Shown in pieces: positions 6,400 to 10,771 of a stretch of DNA of 10,771 nucleotides; within the stretch, counting starts at the first letter, position 1; the number at the start of each line of letters is the position of its first letter. Where the stretch lies: positions 1 through 10,771 of the forward strand of contig NZ_CALETI010000291.1 in the NCBI RefSeq assembly GCF_937920075.1, read 5' to 3'. This DNA comes from an uncultured Agitococcus sp. GTDB lineage: Bacteria; Pseudomonadota; Gammaproteobacteria; Pseudomonadales; Moraxellaceae. The notes under the pieces were generated by a model that saw only the letters and a program-made list of their open reading frames with translations, ran no database searches and had not been told where the DNA came from. A program made the translations under genes and the position numbers.

Positions 6400-8651
6400 T
6401 TCATTTATTGGGGATTCGCCATCATGGGCCGGGGTCGGCACGGAGTGTACTCAGTGCGCTAAATGCCTTGCAACCTGATTTAATTTTGTTGGAAGGCCCA
6501 CTCGAAGCAGAAGCCATTTTACCCTTTGCCAATCACCCTGATATGCAAGCGCCTGTCGCGGTATTGGTTTATGGCAATGTTGCCGAAGAAAACGAACCTC
6601 GTGCTTCATTTTTTCCTTTTGCCGAATTTTCGCCCGAATGGCAAGCCATTCAATATGGTTTAAGACAACAAATCCCTTTACGATTCATTGATTTACCACA
6701 AGCCTATAACCTTGCAGATAACTGGCTTGCTCCTGCTTCACCCACTCCCTCAGAGGATGTCTCTCCCTCTGAAAGTGGTGAAGTTAGGCGCGATATGATT
6801 GATCCCATTGGTTTATTGGCACAAGCCGCAGGCTATTATGACAGTGAACGTTTTTGGGAGCATTTAGTCGAACAACGTCCTCATGTGGGTGAGGTCTTTC
6901 AAGCCATACATGAAGCCATGTCGGCGATTCGTGAGCAAGTGATTGACGATGGCAGCCCGCGCCAACAACGTGAAGCCTGCCGCGAAGCCTATATGCGTCA
7001 ATGTTTGCGTCAAGCCGAAAAAGACGGTTATCAACAAATTGTCGTGGTGTGTGGGGCATGGCATACCCCTGCCCTTGTTGAGCTAAAAACCACTAAAAAA
7101 ACCGATACCGCCCTGTTAAAAACCCTCAATAAAATCAAAACGCAAGCCGCATGGATTCCGTGGACACATAGCCGTTTATTAACCAGCAGTGGTTATGGTG
7201 CGGGCATCGAATCACCTGCTTGGTATCAACATTTATGGACACACTATCAACAAAGCCCGATTGATGCCGAAAAAATCAGTATCAGTTGGTTGGCCAAATT
7301 TGCGCAAGAGCTACGCGCACAAGGCTTAGATGCCTCTAGCGCACAATTAATTGATGCCGCACGTTTAATTGCTTCTTTAGCAGCGTTGCGTGGTCGAGAG
7401 CTACCCGATTTAGACGATTTAAACGAAGCCATTGTCAGCATTTTGCATCATGGCAATGCTTTACCCAGCCAATTAGCCCAAAAAATGTTGGTCGGTGAGG
7501 TGTTGGGCTCTGTGCCTGATGATGTGCCTAGCCTGCCGATTCAACAAGATTTTTTAAAACTGTGTAAAAGTCTGCGCTTAAAACAAGAGGCCGACAGCAA
7601 AGCCTTAGAACTAGATTTACGTAAAGACTTAGACCTTGCCCGTAGCCAATTTTTGCATCGCTTAAATTTATTAGGCATTACATGGGGCAATTATCAAGGA
7701 GGTGGCGGTCGTGGCAGTTTTAAAGAAAATTGGATCTTACAATGGCAACCCGAACTCAGCCTAAAACTTTTAGAAACGGCGGTTTGGGGACAAAGCATTC
7801 AAGAGGCGACGGATAATTATATTCAACACCAACTGATTCATGAGCAACACATTGCTAAAGTTGCACAATTAATGCAGTCGGTGTTATTGGCCGATTTAGC
7901 CCAAACCATGCCTGCGCTGATTCGTCATATTATGAATTTATCCGCACAGAGCAGCGATATTAGCCACCTGATTGATGCCCTTGAGCCATTAGCTAATACA
8001 TGGCGTTATAGTGATGTGCGCAAAACCGATAGCCAAGCGGTGGGTGATGTGGTGAAAAGTTTTGTCACCCGTATTTGTATTGGCTTGCTCCCTGCCTGTA
8101 ATAGCTTAAATGATGATGCCGCCGAACAACGTTTAACTGAGCTAAAAACCATTGACCGCGTGTTACAGCGTTTAGAAAAAACTTCTTTGACGCAAGCATG
8201 GCATCAGACCGTGCTTAAACTAACGACTATGGCTAATTTGCATGGTTTGATAGCGGGTTGGTGTTGTCGTATTGCCCAAAATTATGAGTTATTAAGCGCA
8301 GAACAAGCGGCTGAACGCTTTGCCTTAGCTTTATCTCAGGCCAATAATCCAGAACAAGCGGCACATTGGTTTGCAGGCTTTTTAACCGATCAAGGTTTAA
8401 GTTTGTTGCATGATGAAGCCTTATGGCAACTGGTTGACTCATGGCTGGTACATCTTTCTGAAGACCATTTTGTGCAATTATTACCGTTATTACGCCGCAC
8501 CATTGCCACCTTTAGCCATCCTGAACGCCAACAAATTGCCGCTAAAGTCGGTGGTCAACAACAGCAGCAACAACGCCAACAAACCCTGAATAACCAGCGA
8601 GGACAATTAGTGTTGCCTGTGTTAGCGCAAATTTTTGGAGTTCGTTTATGA
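6396..8651 (+). CDS. DUF5682-family protein, possible TraB/ChaN/TIKI-like hydrolase
   Basis: This 751-residue cytosolic protein is the largest of the cluster. The N-terminus LLGIRHHGPGSA (His9, His10), the following PDLILLEGP (Glu33) and, further on, VVVCGAWHTPAL (His223) mirror the GxxH...E...GxxH pattern of the TraB/PrgY, ChaN, EreA and TIKI superfamily. A putative metal-dependent or esterase-type active site is therefore an attractive inference. A DUF5682-typical segment, DPIGLLAQAAGYYDSERFWE, starts near residue 133. The C-terminal two thirds look mainly helical. A poly-Gln run sits at 721-726. The start overlaps the Fic stop by ATGA and has only a weak GAG-type ribosome binding site (around 6384), so expression probably depends on translation of the Fic gene. 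Its stop overlaps the transpeptidase start. Family assignment is firm, but enzymatic activity is unproven. Confidence 0.9.
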   Translation: MIHLLGIRHHGPGSARSVLSALNALQPDLILLEGPLEAEAILPFANHPDMQAPVAVLVYGNVAEENEPRASFFPFAEFSPEWQAIQYGLRQQIPLRFIDLPQAYNLADNWLAPASPTPSEDVSPSESGEVRRDMIDPIGLLAQAAGYYDSERFWEHLVEQRPHVGEVFQAIHEAMSAIREQVIDDGSPRQQREACREAYMRQCLRQAEKDGYQQIVVVCGAWHTPALVELKTTKKTDTALLKTLNKIKTQAAWIPWTHSRLLTSSGYGAGIESPAWYQHLWTHYQQSPIDAEKISISWLAKFAQELRAQGLDASSAQLIDAARLIASLAALRGRELPDLDDLNEAIVSILHHGNALPSQLAQKMLVGEVLGSVPDDVPSLPIQQDFLKLCKSLRLKQEADSKALELDLRKDLDLARSQFLHRLNLLGITWGNYQGGGGRGSFKENWILQWQPELSLKLLETAVWGQSIQEATDNYIQHQLIHEQHIAKVAQLMQSVLLADLAQTMPALIRHIMNLSAQSSDISHLIDALEPLANTWRYSDVRKTDSQAVGDVVKSFVTRICIGLLPACNSLNDDAAEQRLTELKTIDRVLQRLEKTSLTQAWHQTVLKLTTMANLHGLIAGWCCRIAQNYELLSAEQAAERFALALSQANNPEQAAHWFAGFLTDQGLSLLHDEALWQLVDSWLVHLSEDHFVQLLPLLRRTIATFSHPERQQIAAKVGGQQQQQQRQQTLNNQRGQLVLPVLAQIFGVRL
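8556..8582 (+). repeat. CAA/CAG tract encoding a Gln-rich stretch
   Basis: Nine consecutive codons read six Gln (CAA and CAG mixed), one Arg, then two Gln, giving QQQQQQRQQ at residues 721-729 of the DUF5682 protein. The mixed codons argue against a pure slippage tract, and codons on both sides stay in frame. It is probably a flexible linker before the last ~20 residues. Confidence 0.75.
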
Positions 8652-9136
8652 GCAAGTGCTGGCGTTATTTATTTGGGCTTAGTGTGCTGATGTTTTGCCA
8701 AATAACACATGCAGATATTGATTTGGTTAAAGTGGTTAAATCACAACGACAAATGTGGCTATTAGAACAAGGCAAAATTATTAAACAATACACGATTGCG
8801 TTGGGCGCTAACCCTGTTGGCCACAAACAACAAGAAGGTGACGAACGCACACCAGAAGGTCGATATATTTTAGATTATCGTAATCCTAACAGTGGTTATT
8901 TTAAATCTTTGCACGTTTCTTACCCCAATAAACAAGACCTTGCCAACGCTAAAGCCAAAGGTGTTGATGCAGGTGGCATGATTATGATTCATGGTCAACG
9001 AAACGGTTTTGGATGGGCAGCAAAACTAACTCAATTAAAAGATTGGACAAATGGCTGTATTGCTTTAAACAACCAAGATATGCAAGAAGTTTGGGATTTA
9101 GTGAAAATTGGCACACCCATTGAGATTTTACCATGA
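8648..9136 (+). CDS. L,D-transpeptidase family protein (YkuD fold), exported
   Basis: This 162-residue protein has an N-terminal Sec signal: MSKCWR, then the hydrophobic run YLFGLSVLMF, with likely cleavage after THA at residue 22. It is therefore expected in the periplasm. The catalytic block is IMIHG (His115) followed by DWTNGCIAL (Cys137 nucleophile, Gly136, Trp133), as in YkuD/ErfK and especially YafK-like members. The conserved GDERTPEGRYILDYRNPNSGYF segment lies upstream. Such enzymes make or break L,D-linkages in peptidoglycan stem peptides or attach proteins to them, and which reaction applies here cannot be read from sequence. There is no LysM or other wall-binding domain. GGAG at 8637-8640 supports the start. 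It overlaps both neighbours by ATGA (DUF5682 before, VWA after), so it is built into the operon even though it is not, to my knowledge, a core member. It is the only exported product of the cluster. Confidence 0.92.
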   Translation: MSKCWRYLFGLSVLMFCQITHADIDLVKVVKSQRQMWLLEQGKIIKQYTIALGANPVGHKQQEGDERTPEGRYILDYRNPNSGYFKSLHVSYPNKQDLANAKAKGVDAGGMIMIHGQRNGFGWAAKLTQLKDWTNGCIALNNQDMQEVWDLVKIGTPIEILP

Positions 9137-10311
9137 GCCAAGAACAACAACGCCGCTGGCGTTTATTATTAGGCAATATGCCGCAATTAACCCCCGAATT
9201 AAATGCCCGTGATTTAGGCATGGATGCTGCCCTCGCCGCGTTATATAACCAAGGAGACGAAGGTGAAGAGCAAGGGTTTGCCAGCAGCCAAAAGTCAAAA
9301 CAACGCCAAGCAGGTTTGGGGGGTTCTGCGCCCAAAGTCAGTCGTTGGTTGGGTGATATTAGGCAATATTTTCCCTCCTCAGTGGTCAGAGTGTTGCAAA
9401 AAGATGCTTATCAGCGACTAAACCTAGAACAAATGTTGCTTGAACCAGAAATGCTACAAGCGGTTGAACCTGATGTACATTTAGTCAGTACGTTGATTAG
9501 TCTTAATCATTTAATGCCTGCTAAAACCAAAGAAACTGCACGGCTCGTGGTGCGTAAGGTAGTCGATGAATTAGAGCGGCGTTTGGCAGGTAAAATGCAA
9601 CAAGCCGTGACAGGTAGCCTCAATCGAGCCAATCGCACACGTCGGCCAAAACGCGCCCAAGATATAGATTGGGCAAGAACCATTCGTGCTAATTTACAGC
9701 ACTATTTACCCGAACATAACACCATTATTCCGCAAAATTTAGTAGGTTATGGCCGACATCGGCAATCGGTTAAAGACATTATTTTGTGCATCGACCAAAG
9801 TGGCTCAATGGCGAGTTCGGTGGTTTATGCCAGTTTGTTTGGGGCGGTGTTAGCCTCCATTAAAGCCGTTAGCACACAATTAGTGGTGTTTGATACAGCG
9901 GTGGTCGATTTAACGCCCATGCTAGATGACCCTGTTGATGTGTTGTTTGGTACACAATTGGGCGGTGGTACGGACATTAATAAAGCCCTTGCTTATTGCC
10001 AAGGTTTGATTCGTTGGCCTGAAGATACTATTTTGGTATTAATTAGTGATTTATACGAGGGTGGCAATAACACAGAGCTGCTCAAACGTACGGCGAGCTT
10101 GATGGGTAGTGGTGTGCAAATGATTAGTTTGTTGGCGTTGGCGGATGATGGTGCACCATGTTTTGATGCGCATAATGCCGCTCAATTTACCGCTTTAGGT
10201 TCACCCACTTTTGCCTGTACACCCGATTTATTTCCCGATTTAATGGCAGCTGCACTCAATAAACAAGATGTTGGCGTTTGGGCTGCTCAAAATGACATTG
10301 TGAAGCACTAA
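9133..10311 (+). CDS. VWA-domain protein, probable partner of the MoxR-type ATPase
   Basis: This 392-residue cytosolic protein has a helical N-terminal region of about 215 residues and a C-terminal von Willebrand factor A domain. The metal-ion-dependent adhesion site is complete: DQSGS (Asp221, Ser223, Ser225), Thr280 in GGGTD, and Asp306 in ISDLYEG. Upstream of it the basic segment NRTRRPKRAQDIDWARTIRANL and the NLVGYGR motif match what I recall of VWA proteins encoded next to DUF5682. VWA proteins of this kind act with MoxR ATPases as substrate adaptors (RavA-ViaA and MoxR-type pairs). The start overlaps the transpeptidase stop by ATGA and has only a weak GAG at 9122-9124, so translation is probably coupled. 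No signal peptide or membrane helix is seen. The stop codon interlocks with that of the convergent gene, and a terminator-like hairpin lies just downstream. Confidence 0.93.
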   Translation: MSQEQQRRWRLLLGNMPQLTPELNARDLGMDAALAALYNQGDEGEEQGFASSQKSKQRQAGLGGSAPKVSRWLGDIRQYFPSSVVRVLQKDAYQRLNLEQMLLEPEMLQAVEPDVHLVSTLISLNHLMPAKTKETARLVVRKVVDELERRLAGKMQQAVTGSLNRANRTRRPKRAQDIDWARTIRANLQHYLPEHNTIIPQNLVGYGRHRQSVKDIILCIDQSGSMASSVVYASLFGAVLASIKAVSTQLVVFDTAVVDLTPMLDDPVDVLFGTQLGGGTDINKALAYCQGLIRWPEDTILVLISDLYEGGNNTELLKRTASLMGSGVQMISLLALADDGAPCFDAHNAAQFTALGSPTFACTPDLFPDLMAAALNKQDVGVWAAQNDIVKH

Positions 10312-10771
10312 GGATTATTTAATAATTGCTGACGTTGTTGTTCTAAGTCAGCAATTTTTTGTAATAATTCTAATGGTTCAATATTAGGATTTAATTGTTT
10401 TTCAAGAGCTAGACGTAATTGATAAGCCTCTAATAAATCTTCTATTGCTTGCAACGATTTTGATGACAAATTATATAGCTGCAAAGCAGTTTTTATAATA
10501 TCATCTGACAAATTAATACTTCCATCAATATATTTAATTTTTAATTTAAACTCTAATAAATTTCTATTTATAATAAATTTATCTCCAAGAGCTTTTGGTG
10601 TACTCCCTATTAACTCACATTGTTTACTAGCCAACATGATTGCTTGTTGATAGTATTTTTCAACTTTTTCATAAGATTTTAAAACATCAAAAACCTTAGC
10701 TATTTTAGATAAAATTATCATCATATCTCTGATGTTTTTTGGATTATTTATATCACCATCAAATATACTCT
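10308..10771 (-). CDS. TPR-like repeat protein, C-terminal part (5' end outside window)
   Basis: The minus-strand frame is open to the right edge of the window, and residues before the Met at 10724 (NPKNIRD) continue the same repeat pattern, so that Met is internal. The visible ~154 residues are helical. NPKNIRDMMIILSKIAKVFD followed by VEKYYQQAIMLASKQ fits the tetratricopeptide unit seen in large bacterial repeat proteins (NPxxxRDL...S..KIGDV...A...Y..AL). It ends in a heptad-like segment (LLQKIADLEQQRQQLLNNP), likely a short coiled coil. The DNA is visibly more A+T-rich than the neighbouring cluster. The gene converges on the VWA gene with a four-base CTAA overlap of the two stops. TPRs mediate protein-protein contacts, and whether this protein belongs to the cluster's system is unknown. 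The N-terminal domains, which would tell, are outside the window. Confidence 0.72.
   Translation of the reverse strand, partial: SIFDGDINNPKNIRDMMIILSKIAKVFDVLKSYEKVEKYYQQAIMLASKQCELIGSTPKALGDKFIINRNLLEFKLKIKYIDGSINLSDDIIKTALQLYNLSSKSLQAIEDLLEAYQLRLALEKQLNPNIEPLELLQKIADLEQQRQQLLNNP
10324..10360 (+). terminator. Intrinsic terminator of the operon, inside the opposing gene
   Basis: AATTGCTGAC (10324-10333) and GTCAGCAATT (10347-10356) form a perfect 10-bp stem with a 13-base loop, and T residues run from 10355 to 10360. It begins 13 bases after the VWA stop, as expected for the end of the plus-strand operon. It lies within the coding region of the minus-strand TPR gene (the KIADLEQQ part), upstream of that gene's stop. 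It is A/T-rich and of moderate strength. Confidence 0.65.

Noticed and set aside
6784..7064. Two minus-strand frames inside the DUF5682 gene
   Set aside because: They mutually overlap and lie antisense to conserved DUF5682 motifs, with no ribosome binding site pattern or domain.
8556..8582. Gln codon tract as a phase-variable simple repeat
   Set aside because: The codons are mixed CAA and CAG with an interrupting CGC, and trinucleotide changes would not alter the frame.
8648..8720. Lipoprotein signal in the transpeptidase
   Set aside because: The Cys in LSVLMFCQ is preceded by Met-Phe, which does not fit a lipobox. A standard signal peptidase I site after THA fits better.
8982..9335. Minus-strand frame of 117 codons across the transpeptidase/VWA junction
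   Set aside because: It is antisense to two well-supported genes and its product shows no recognisable domain.
1..10771. CRISPR array, insertion sequence, tRNA or rRNA gene
   Set aside because: No regularly spaced direct repeats, transposase-like product, terminal inverted repeats with target duplication, or structural RNA signature was seen.

Overview
The window reads as a chromosomal segment from an A+T-rich gammaproteobacterium. TTA is the preferred leucine codon throughout, and the DNA polymerase I has a typical gammaproteobacterial tail ending in NWDEAH. A filamentous sulfur-oxidiser-type (Thiotrichales/Beggiatoaceae-like) host would fit the codon use and the TPR protein at the right edge, but that placement is only a guess. 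There are no tRNA or rRNA genes, no CRISPR array, no insertion sequence, and no stretch over 300 bases without a gene.

Layout. (1) 1-1235: the C-terminal part of polA, cut by the window edge. (2) 1236-1424: a 189-base gap with two small hairpins and a candidate promoter. (3) 1425-4216: a SWIM zinc-finger protein and a DUF5691 protein overlapping by ATGA. (4) 4217-4315: a 99-base gap with a TTGACG -35-like box inside a dyad, probably a second promoter. (5) 4316-10311: five tightly packed genes, namely a MoxR-type AAA+ ATPase, a RhuM-Fic fusion, a DUF5682 protein, a secreted L,D-transpeptidase (YkuD fold) and a VWA-domain protein. One junction has 17 bases between the genes and three are four-base ATGA overlaps. 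(6) 10308-10771, minus strand: the C-terminal end of a TPR-like protein that converges on the VWA gene with interlocked stop codons.

The core set SWIM, DUF5691, MoxR-like ATPase, DUF5682 and VWA is, as I recall, a recurring neighbourhood in many bacteria without an established function. By analogy with MoxR-VWA pairs such as RavA-ViaA, the ATPase and the MIDAS-bearing VWA protein probably form a remodelling or chaperone module. DUF5682 carries histidine/glutamate motifs resembling the TraB/ChaN/TIKI-type fold and may be the enzymatic effector or client. The SWIM protein may provide nucleic-acid or protein recognition. What is unusual here is that two unrelated enzymes are threaded between the core genes: a Fic-domain protein that could modify a target post-translationally (usually AMPylation), and an exported peptidoglycan cross-linking-type enzyme. 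Both are spaced for co-transcription, and both overlap a core gene with a weak ribosome binding site, so translation of that core gene is probably coupled to them. The window therefore looks like an expanded version of an uncharacterised ATPase/VWA system, which could act in stress response, envelope maintenance or conflict. That functional reading is inference.
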